Source: Cyclina sinensis
Taxonomy: Eukaryota; Mollusca; Bivalvia; Venerida; Veneridae
Direction: 5' to 3'
Assembly: GCA_012932295.1 (NCBI GenBank)
Contig: JAAONU010000002.1
Location: forward strand, 17,149,388-17,213,387
Length of the DNA: 64,000 nucleotides
In this document: piece after piece, positions 35,101 to 45,162 of the stretch
Layout of the letters: each line of letters opens with the position of its first letter
Position numbering within the stretch: position 1 is the first letter of the stretch
The notes under the pieces: model-generated
Databases searched by the model: none
Seen by the model: the letters and a program-made list of their open reading frames with translations, nothing else
Told to the model about the DNA's origin: nothing
Translations under genes and position numbers: made by a program

Positions 35101-35548
35101 TATTATGCCCCTCTTCGAAGCAGTGGGGGTATATTACTTTGCACATTTCGGTCAGTCTGTCAGTCAGTCTGTTCCTCTGCCTGTCCCTAGACCAGACCTT
35201 GTTTGATCAACTTGATTAACTCAAGTACCAAATTTCATTGGGAGATTGCTCTTACTTGGTAGAAGATTCCTATTTTTTTGGGGTCAGCAGATGAAAGGGA
35301 AGCCTTTATTTATTGAAATCTTAGGTATTTGGTATATAGGCACCTTGTATGAACCTTTGCTATTCACTGGGGTCAAGGTCACTGAGGCTAATTATAGATT
35401 TTTGTACTTTTCCCATAGAGTATTCTGTATTCATTTATTGCCCAATATCAAAGATATTTGGTAAGTAGGTAAGTTGCAAGGACCTCTATACCCTTAGGTG
35501 GGGTTTGAGGTCACATGGGTCAAGGTCACTGAGGCTAAAGATAGATTT
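35101..35548 (+). mobile_element. Family E-type head, then family A internal sequence
   Basis: The head is ATTATGCCCCTCTTCGAAGC followed by AGTGGGGGTATAT and CAGTCTGTCAGTCAGTCTG. From about 35290 it is family A internal sequence (TTTATTTATTGAAATCTTAG, GGGTTTGAGGTCAC) up to GATAGATTT, where the next element is inserted. Confidence 0.6.
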
Positions 35549-37494
35549 TTAGCTTACCTGAGCTCAGGATGAGCTTTAGTATCATTAAGTGTCTGGTGTA
35601 TGTCCTCTGTCATCCACAATTGGATCATTAACACTCTAGAGGTTACATTTTTGACCTAATCATCATGCAAGTTGATCAGAATGATTGCCTCAATAAGATC
35701 TTGGACAGATTCAAATATGGGTCATGTAGCACTGAAAACTAGGTCACACGGCAAAATTAAAGGAAAACTTTGTTAACACGCCTGAGGCCAAATGTTTTGT
35801 TCAAATGACAAGACAACTTGAAAGAGTGTTTGTTTTATAATATCTAGGTCATTTTTGAATATGAGTTATCTTGGGTCAAAAACTAGGTCTCAGGGTCAAA
35901 ATATAGAAAAACCTTAACACTCTAGAGGCTACATTTTCGTTCTAAATGTCATGAAAATTTGTCAGAATGTTTGCCTTGATTATATCTAGGTTAAGTTTTA
36001 TGTGGGCCTTTTGGATTAAAAAAAAATAGGTCAAAGGGTTAAAACATATAAAAACCTTGTTAACATTCTAGAGGCTACATTTTCTTTCTAAATGTCTTGA
36101 AAATTTGTCAAAATGTTTTCTTAATGGTATCTAGACTAAGTTTTAATGTGGGTCATCTTGAAAACCCTGTTAACATTCTAGAGGCTACATTTTCATTTTA
36201 AATGTCTTGAACATTAGTCAGAATGATTGCCTTGATGATATTTAGGTCAGGTTCGAATATGGGTCATCTTGGATCAAAATCTAGGTCATAAATTCAAAAC
36301 ATTGAAAAAGCTTTTTAACACTCTAAAGGCCACATTTTTTTTGTTCAAAAAAAAATTTGTCATGAAAATTTGTCAAAATGATTTTTCTTGATGATATCTA
36401 AGTTAGGTTTTAATATAGGTCATATTTGGTCAAAAACTAGGTCAAAGGGTCAAAACATAGAAAAACACTGTTAACAGTCTAGAGGCTACATTTTTTTTCC
36501 AAATGACATGAAAATTTAAATACGAGTCATTTTTGTTCAAAGACTAGGTCAGGTTTAAAACAAGTAAAAACAGTGTTAAATTTTAAAGAGGCCACAGTTT
36601 CTTCCCAAATGTCATGAAGATTTGTCAGAATGTTTGTCTTGATGGTATCTATGTCAGGGACAAATATGGGTAATCTCGGGTTAAAAACCTGGTCACCAGA
36701 TCAAGACATAGAAAAACCTTGTAAACAGTAGTCTCTAGGTTCCACATTTTTTGTTCAAATGTCATTAAAACTTGCCAGAATGTTTGTCTTTATGATATCT
36801 AGGTCAGTTTCGAAGATGGGTTCTCTTGCATTAAAACCTAGATCACAAGGTTAAAACATAGAAAACCTTGTTAACACTAGACGCTACATTTTCTTTCCAT
36901 TTGTCATCAAAATTTGGCAGAATGTTTTCCTTGATAGTATCTAGGTCAGATTCGAATTTATTTCATTTGGAGTCAAAAGCTAGGTCGCAGGGCCAAAACA
37001 TAGAAAAATCTTGTAAACACTCTAGAGGCTACATTTTCTTTCCAAATAACATGAAAATTTTTCATAATGTTTGTCTTGATGATATCTATTTCAGGGTCAA
37101 AAAAAGGTCATCTTGGGTAAAAAAAACTAGGCCATGGGGTCAAAACGCATATAAACCTTGTTAACACTAGAGGCTACATTTTCTTTCCAGATGTGATGAA
37201 AATTTGTTAGAATATTTGTCTTGCTGATATCAAGGTCAGGTTTGAAAATATGTCATCAGGGGTCAAAAACTAGCTCATCAGGTCAAACACAGATTTACCT
37301 AGTTAACATCCCAGAGGCCAATTGTTTTTGTCCAAATGGCATGAAAACTTGTCGATGATCACTATGTCGAGTTTAAATACATGTATTGGTCATCTCGTTT
37401 CCTAAACCAACCTCATCCCATCATGCGTTCAAGACTTATGGCCCCTTAGCAATAGGATGCAGGTGAGTGATAAAGGGCCATCATGGCCCTCTTG
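35549..37494 (+). mobile_element. Complete family A element with 145-bp array
   Basis: It runs from TTAGCTTACC at 35549 to CTCTTG ending at 37494. The head contains the perfect palindrome CCTGAGCTCAGG. About 13 diverged units (TTAACACTCTAGAGGCTACA, AAATTTGTCAGAATG, GATATCTAGGTCAG) precede the tail hairpin at 37475-37489. The flanks GATAGATTT and TTCTACTTGTGATAGAACC join to the family A consensus with no target duplication. Confidence 0.8.
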
Positions 37495-38433
37495 TTCTAC
37501 TTGTGATAGAACCTTTTTTATTGACTGATATTTGTAACATAGCCACCTTGCATGAACCTCTACCATTAACTGAGGCTAAAAAGTAGATTTTTCTTCTTTA
37601 CCTCAAAGATCCTACATTTATAGACCAATAACTTGGATATTTTGGAGGTTCCTCAAATGGACCTCTACCCTTATGTGGTTTTGAGGTCACTGGGTCAAAG
37701 ACAAGGTCACCAAGACTTATGATAGATTTTTGTTTTACTTTCTTTCATAGAGCCTTTATTTATTGACCAATATTTTAGATATTAGGTTTATTGGCATCCT
37801 CAGATTTAATGCACCTCACTGTACCCCTGGTTAAAGTTACCAAGACTACAAAAAAAAACCTGCTTTTCATTATGGAGCATTTGTTTATTGACTGATATCT
37901 TTGATATACACTATGTGGGTACCCTGCATTGACCTCTACCACTTGGTGGGGTTTGAAGTGACTGGGGTTAAGGTCATAGTTTAAAAATAGATTTTTCTAC
38001 CTTATGTCTTAGGGTTATGCTTGCACTGGATTTATTTTCAACCAGACCTTCACAAACATTTATAAACAATAGAACTTCTTTCATTTCTTCAACCAATCTG
38101 CTCCCATCATGGTTCTAGACATATTGGGGGCCAGAATAGGCTTATTTTGCCTTGTCTGCATGATAGTAGTTTCACAGCTTTGATTATCTCCCAAACCACT
38201 GGTCGTAGTCTTCATTTACTGACAGATATCTTAGATATTTTGTACATTGTGTATGTATGTACCAAGGACAACTGCCCTTGTGTTAGATTTCAGGTGACCA
38301 GTGTCAAGATCAAACAGGCTAAAAATCAAAATTGGCCCCACCCGAAAGGTCACTTGGTTTTATATAGACTGATACAGGCAAAAACTTCAAAAATCCTTGT
38401 CAGAAAGAACAAGGGCTGGTGTTTAGATATTTG

Positions 38434-40638
38434 ATAGAGAGATAGATAGATATTCTTTTATTCCACCATCAGATGAGATTACATTTTATAACAAACTATG
38501 ACAAAACTAGGACATATATACATCTACATATATACACATATAAACACAAACACCCACATATATAAACACATGTATACATTAAAAGAGAGATAGGGACAAT
38601 AGCTGATTCATAATCAAATGATAGAGAGAAATATATATATATTTAATAAAAAAAATTGTCAATAAGATTTCAATAATACTTATCAGGAGACATAATAAGT
38701 CTTGACGATTAACGAAAAGACAAATTAATATGAAATCAGTATAACCTCTGAAGAGACACTACATGTATCATTTTTAACCTTCCTAAATCGAAACGAAAGA
38801 TTTAGAGTGATGGAAGTCCTGACAACATCTCAGATAACTGATCCCTATATGGCATACTACAGATCTTATTATAGTTTTCATCATCTAGAAGTCTGTGCAA
38901 ATAAGTCCACATATTTTGCCTTACGGCATCATTTTTACAACAGAAGAGAACAGAGTGTAATGCAATTGACTGGGTAACTAGTTTGCAGTTTCTACACACA
39001 GTATCATAATCTCTACTAAATAGTTTACCTAGTACTAGTACTGCAGTTCTACAGTATGGGAGGAAGTTCCTATATATTTGACCAAATCTCCATATGACTG
39101 AGGGAAGTACCTCTCCGTGTATCTGTAAAAGATCTTTTAGCGTATTATCGTTGATAAGAGTAGCTTTGTATTGGTTGTTAGCAAAGCTATAGACGGATTG
39201 TTTTACTTTGTGTTTCCACTGGCTGGCACTTGGAAATACTGCATTATTTGCGAAATCAAGCAGATATCCAGAAAGTCCATATTTTCCAAGGACTCTGTAT
39301 ATATCTGGGAAATAGCCTGTTATTTTACTTGGTTTTTGTAGGAAACAAAAAAGTCTTAACATAAATAGTATCTTGGCCCTTTTCTCGCCGTCAGCATTAC
39401 ATAGATGACCGAAAAACAGTAATTTCCTTTTATCTATTTCATTTTCTAGAGTAGTAAGACCAAGCAAACCAAATGCAACAGTAGTGTTTGTGTTTCTTGG
39501 CAGGGATTGCATAAATTTTACACATTGTCTATGTGTTCTTTCAAGTGATAAAATATGGTGCTCTGTTAAGTTAGACCACACCAAACAGAGCTCTGGGTAG
39601 AACTATCGTAAGATATAAGTGTTTTACAGAAAGAGGGTGAAGACCGTTTATGTCAATGCCCACATTAGCAAAACTGAAGAAGGTCTTACGTAATTTTGAA
39701 CAGGCTATCTTGACATTTTTGTCTAAAGACATTTGTTTATCACAGATGATTCCTAAATGAATGCATTGATCTGTTTCCTTATTTTCTTTGTCGCCGATGT
39801 ACCATTTTCTAGAAATTTGGTTTAAAGTTTGTTTTTTCTCGTTAAAAACAACAACGTTTGTTTTACAGGCGTTATATGTGTATCTCTCACGTTTCGAATT
39901 TTTATAACAAATTTCAATCATATTTTCTAATCCTTTTTTACTCAGAGAGGTTAAAACCATGTCATCGGCATGTGTAGGACAACCGAAACATGTATTGTTT
40001 AATTTAAAGGAATGTTTTGACGCCTCGATTTCGTTCATAAGGTCATTAAGAAAGAGTATATAAAGCCTAGGGCTTATACACTGACCTTGTCGCGTTCCTT
40101 GTTCAATATTGAACCAGTCAGAGGTTATTCCTTGGGTCCGAACGCAACTTTGTATGTTACAGAACATGTTATGTATAATCTTATATAGTTTGCAATTTAC
40201 TGATTTAGATAGTTTTAATATTAGGAGCGGATGTGAGATGCTATCGAAAGCCTGCCTTACGTCCAAGAAACATGTGTAAAGTTTAGCATTATTTTCCTTT
40301 GCAAAAAAGATGCTCTCAGTAAAAGAAATGACGTCTGAAAACCCCCTTGCAATGCGTTCATCCTAAATTCATGGTTTTCTTTAACTTTGTCCAATATGAT
40401 CTTCTCGTATAATTTTAACAGGTTAGAGCAAAGGGAAATTGCTCTGTAACTATTTGGGTCCGACTTATATTTATTAACACCTTTGAACTGAACAGTTATA
40501 ACGCCTCTTTTCAAGTCATTTGGAATATAACTGAAATAAGACATGCGTTTGAAAAGTTTTGTTATAATGGATATAAGTAAGTCGCCGCCGTATTTAATGT
40601 GTTGGTAATAAATACGCTCATAACCACATGCTTTACCG
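38434..40638 (-). mobile_element. 5'-truncated LINE insertion
   Basis: A minus-strand non-LTR retrotransposon copy. Its 3' end has a short TATC-type tandem tail (38434-38455) after a 3' UTR of about 350 bp. Its 5' end breaks off inside the reverse transcriptase at about 40638. TTTG on both sides (38430-38433 and 40639-40642) is a candidate short target duplication. Comparison with 44660-44744 shows about five bases (GTGTG) of target missing, which may be a deletion on insertion. Confidence 0.8.
38802..40638 (-). pseudogene. LINE ORF2 reverse transcriptase fragment, frameshifted
   Basis: Starts mid-domain with NGKACGYERIYYQHIKYGG (an N-G-K-A-x-G motif), then YRAISLCSNLLKLYEKII. A one-base loss in a C5 run (40342-40346) shifts the frame, and several residues after LQGGF also appear deleted. 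The next frame, to about 39571, has FLDVRQAFDSISH (motif A), EQGTRQGQCISPRLYILF (motif B) and THADDMVL (motif C, with His in place of Tyr). A second shift near 39575 leads into the C-terminal region LERTHRQCVKFMQSLPRN and a CRNC...H...CC cluster, ending at 38802. The motif order is that of jockey/CR1/L2-like LINEs. The endonuclease is absent, so the copy is dead. Confidence 0.85.
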
Positions 40639-40709
40639 TTTGAATGAAAGTAGATGCAGTTGTACTCTGATGAGTGATAAAAGGGTCATAATGGCTCTCT
40701 TGTTTTTTA

Positions 40710-42718
40710 TTAGTTCACCTGAGCACGAAGTGCTCAAGGGTGAGCTTTTGTGATCATTGATTGTCTGGTGTGCATGGGCGTGCATTGTGAATTAGTGTAC
40801 CATGTATCATCAACAATTTGACTTCAATGACTTCTTCTCCTATACTGCTAAGCCAAATTTAAGGAAACTAGCCTGGGATATTCCTTGCATGAAGTTCTAC
40901 CAAAGCTGTTCAAAGAATTTGATTCGAAATAGAACTCTGGTTGGTATGGCAACAAGAAGAATAAAAATCTTTTTATCAAAAAGTACTAGGCCTTGAGCCT
41001 GAACATTTGGTATGTAGCATTGTCTTGTAGACCTCTACCAATTTTGTTCAAATAATATCCCTAGGGTCTGTACGAGCCCTGCCTAAAGGGTCACTTTGGC
41101 CCCACTCGGATGGTCACAAATTTTACATAGAAATACAGAGGAAAATCTTAAAAAATCTTGTTGTCTGAAACCACAAGGCCTAAAGTTTTTCAGTTTGGCA
41201 TGAAGCATTGTCTAGTGCACCTCTACCAAGTTTGTTCAAATTGTATCCCTAAGGTCTCTACGAGCCCTGCCTAAAGGGTCTGTTTTACAAAGAAATATAG
41301 ATAAATCTTAAAAAATCTTCTTGTCTGAAACCACAAATCGTACAGTTCTGAAATTTGACATGAAGCTTTGTTTAGTTGACCTCAACCAAGATTGTTCAAA
41401 TTATGTCCCTGGAGTCTAAATTGGCCCCATCCCGGGGGTCTTATTTGTGTAAAACATTTAATCTTTGAAAATCTTCTTGTGAGAAAGCTATGGACCTTGG
41501 ATATTTTGCATTGAGCATTATCTTGGGGTCCTCTTCCAAGATTATTCAAATTATGCCCTTGGAGTCATTAATGGCTCTGCTTTGGGGTCACTTTATCATA
41601 TGCCTGAAGGGGCATAGTATGTTATGGTCCTGGGCATCCGTCCGTCTGTCCGTCAGTTAGCAATTTGGTTTCCAGAGGGTAACTTGAGTAGTTCTTTGGC
41701 CTACAGTCTTTTAACTTCAAATGATTATTGCCCACATTGAGTGGATAACCCCTATTGATTTTGGAGTCAATAGCTCAAAGGTCAAGGTCACAGTGACCTT
41801 AACATTGAAAACCATTTCTGCCATGTAACTGGACAATCATTTGTTATAGAGACTTCAAACTTCATATAACAATTGCCCACATTGAGTGGATTATTTTCTT
41901 GTTTGAAACTGTATGCCTTAGAGGTAAGATATTTTGTATGTTGCATTGTGTAGTGAACCTCTACCAAGTTTCTTCAAATAATGTCCCTGGAGCCAAAATT
42001 GGCTCCCCCAATGTGTGTAAAATATTTAATCTTTGAAAATCTTCTTGTGAGAAATTGTTAGCTTTAGACCTGAGATATTTTGCCTGGAGCATCATCTAAA
42101 AGTACTCTACCAAGATTGTTTAGATTATACTCCTGTGGTCATTAATGGTGCTGCCTGGGGATCACTTGATTTTAGCTAGGTGTGCATAAGGAAGATTTAA
42201 AAAAAAAAAAAAAACATATACCCTAGATATTTTGTATGTTGCATTGTCTAGTAGACCTCTTCAAAGTTTGTTCAAATAATATCCCAGGGGTCAAAATTGG
42301 CCCTGCCCTTGGGATGCTATGTATGTAAAATATTTAATCTTTGAAAAAAGCTGTGAGAAAGTGTTAGCTATAGACCTTAGATATTTGCATGGAGCATCAC
42401 CTAGAAATCCTGTATCAAAATTGTTCAGATTATAGGCTTACATAGGAAATATTTACAAAAACCTCTTGTCTGAAATTATTTTCCCTAGCGATTAGATATT
42501 TTGTATGTTGCATTGTGTAGTGGATACCTACCAAGTTTGTTCAAATTTTGTCCCTGGGGTGAAAATTGGCCCTGCCTGAGTGTTCTGTTTGTATAAAATA
42601 TAAGATCCATAAAAATCTTCAATTCAAAACCTCTTATTTTGCTTCAGATGTTTGCTCAACAGCAGACCAACAGCCAAAGTACTCAGGTGAGCGACCCAGA
42701 GCAATCATGGCCCTCTTG
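40710..42718 (+). mobile_element. Complete family A element with a family G segment inside
   Basis: The head at 40712-40746 pairs TGAGCAC with GTGCTCA around loop GAA. Units of about 165 bp follow. At about 41598-41890 a family G piece (CATATGCCTGAAGGGGCATA, a palindromic head, then TCCGTCCGTCTGTCCGTC) is embedded, with an exact AGGTCACAGTGACCT at 41785-41799. The tail is CAGGTGAGCGACCCAGAGC, ATCATGGCCC and CTCTTG ending at 42718. Confidence 0.75.
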
Positions 42719-43210
42719 TTTTTTATGATAAATACATTACATGGCACTTGTCTCTCTTAGCAGTTATACTGTTATACTGAGTGATTTTGGGCCATGATGG
42801 CCCTCATGTTTTTAAATTTACTTGCAAATGTACAAATTGTTATTTGAATGTCTAGATATATTATAGAATGGTAAGCATGAAGCCTGAACCATATCTTTTG
42901 TTCTTAGCTTAACCTTTGCATTGCCAAGGGAGAAAACCTTAGCAGTGTTTTACTGAATTATACCCAAGAGTTATATCTAAAGTAGAGTCAGAAAAGCACT
43001 GTTCTCACCCTCATCATATGGAGAAAAAGATGTCAAGATAGTTTCTTCCTGTAGATTATTGATTGTTATATATGTCTAAACTGAAGTGAAGTATTTAAAA
43101 TACTACTAAAGCAGTTTTTAATGTAGATTTTGGCTGGTTGCTTAGTAACACATATAGATCAATTTATCTGTATGTGTTTAAATGGGAAAAATCAGAACAT
43201 ATATGTAGTT
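42719..43210. other. Isolated family A tail, then plain intron
   Basis: GGGCCATGATGGCCC at 42789-42803 with CTCATG after it is a lone 3' end. The rest shows no gene. Confidence 0.5.
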
Positions 43211-44744
43211 TTAGCTCACCTGAGCACTTCATTTGTCTGTTGGCCGTTGTCTGTCATCCATCATCCATCATCCACAATTACTTCAAAGGACATCTGATCT
43301 GAAACTAGCAAGCCAAATTTGATTAAACTTGCCTGTAATGCTCCTTGCATAAAGCTCTATCAAAGTTGTTCAAATGGTTCCAGTCCAAAATTGGCCCTGC
43401 ACAAGCTGTAACATGATTTTACATAGGCTGATATAGGGAAAACTTCAAAAGTCTTCATGTCTGAAACTATTTTTTTGGGTGGGGTGTGGGGTTTGATCTT
43501 CAGCATACAGATTCACCTAGAGGTCCTTTACATAGATTGTTAAGATGATTCCCCTGGGGTGATTAATGGCCCCACCTGAGAAATCACTTGATTAAATAAA
43601 GGCATATATAAGTAAAACTTTGAAAATCTTCTTCAATGAAACCACAAGGCCTAGGGCTTAGATATTTTGCATGGAGCATCATCTAGAGGTCCTCTACCAA
43701 TATTGTTGAAATTATGCTTCTGGGATCAATAATGACCCTGACCAAGGGGTCACTTGATTTTTTAAAGACTTGCACAGAAAAACATCTTCAAAAATAGTCT
43801 TGTCAGTAACCACAAGGACTAGTGTTTATAAAGATATTTGATGTGTAGCATGACCTAGTAGACCTCTATTAGGTTTGTTCAAATCTTGGCCCTGGTGTCA
43901 AAGTTGGCCCTGCATTTTGGGTCACCAAAGCTGAAAATAGACTTTTCAACTTTTCTTCATAGAGTTTTATTTGTAAACTGATATCTTAGGTATTTGGTAT
44001 ATACAGGCACCTTGCATGAACCTCTGCTATTCACAGGGGTCAAGGTCACCAAGATATATTAGGTGGGATATGAGATCATGTGGGTCAAGATCACTGAGGC
44101 TGAAAATAGATTTTTCTATTTGTTGTAAAACCTTTATTTATTGGCCGATATTTTAGATATATATTGTATGCTAGGTACCTTGCATGGACCTCTACCACTG
44201 GATGGGGTTTGAGGTGACAGGGCTCAAGGACAAGGTAACAGAGGTTGAAAATAATTTTTTCTACCTAATATTATAGTGTTATGCTGGCATTCAATTCAGT
44301 TTCAACCAAACATTTACAAAACATTTATTATTAATAGTTGTCCTTTCTTTTCCTGAATCAGCCTGATCCCATCATGGGTTCCAGAGGTATTGAGGCCACA
44401 GTAGGCTTATTTTGCCATGTCTGCATGATCAGCTTTGATAATCTCCCAAACCACTGGCCGGGGTCTTTATTTATTGACCAGTGTCTTAGATATTTGGTAT
44501 GTATGTAAATGTACAAAGGACATCTGCCCTTGTGTTTTAGGTCACTATGGTCAAGGTCACCCAGGCTAAAAATAAAAATTGGCCCCAGATTGACATAGGT
44601 AAAAACTTTAAAATCCTCTGGCAAACATGTGATATCACGGCGGTCAGAAAGCACAAGGCCAGGAGTTAAGATATTTGGTGTGTGAAGGGAAGAAGATGCA
44701 GTTGTACTCATGTGAGTAATAAAAGGGCCACCTTGGCCCTCTTG
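43211..44744 (+). mobile_element. Family A element, truncated head
   Basis: Starts TTAGCTCACCTGAGCACTTC, where the second hairpin arm is deleted. Then come CATCATCCATCATCC, units of about 165 bp and the same 3' module as 37860-40702. The terminal hairpin GGGCCACCTTGGCCC is at 44725-44739 and CTCTTG ends at 44744. This uninterrupted copy is the reference that dates the LINE insertion at 38434. Confidence 0.75.
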
Positions 44745-44962
44745 TTTCTGTAACCTTATCTGAGATTTTTGCCTGTATGAACAACAGTAGCATTTTATGA
44801 AATAAAACATTGTCTTTTAGTGTTGACTTTTCAGATGCAGTACAGTCTTTAGTGAGCTCGTTTCAGTTTTGAATTTTGGAAAGAGATGATGGCACTTTGT
44901 AGTATCAGCCAGAATCATTCTGTATTTTGGTTACAGGCCAAGTTGTGTTCAGAGTATTTTTT

Positions 44963-45060
44963 TTAGCTCACCTGAGAACAACATTCTCATGGTAGTGATT
45001 GATCCTTGTTTCAGGAGAAGGCCTGTTTGTCATTGTCCTCACTGTAACTCTGAAACACAT
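44963..45060 (+). mobile_element. Solo family A head
   Basis: TTAGCTCACC at 44963, inner stem TGAGAA with TTCTCA and loop CAACA; the outer second arm is decayed (GGTAGTGA). It runs into a family D-type head (GGGGACATATTATGAAC at 45063) without any array. Confidence 0.6.
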
Positions 45061-45162
45061 GAAGGGGACATATTATGAACAAGACCTCAATGTTAGGTAA
45101 TTGTCAAACCTTTATGCACAAGTCCCATAGAATAATACCCAAGTGTGCATTTATGTACTTAA

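Larger units (their letters stand above)
37495..40702 (+). mobile_element. Right half of the outer family A copy, split by a LINE
   Basis: Continues from 35548 after the nested element. Holds TTTATTGACTGATATTTG and CAAAATTGGCCCCACCCG, then GTGTTTAGATATTTG up to 38433. After the LINE it resumes with TTTGAATGAAAGTAGATGC and closes with a mutated tail (AAGGGTCATAATGGCTC) and CTCTTG ending at 40702. The same 3' module, uninterrupted, lies at about 44180-44744 and 19260-19823. Confidence 0.7.

Noticed and set aside
44358..44810. A 150-residue minus-strand open frame
   Set aside because: It lies wholly in the family A 3' module, reads through the terminal hairpin and is broken in sister copies at 19300-19823 and 37990-40702.
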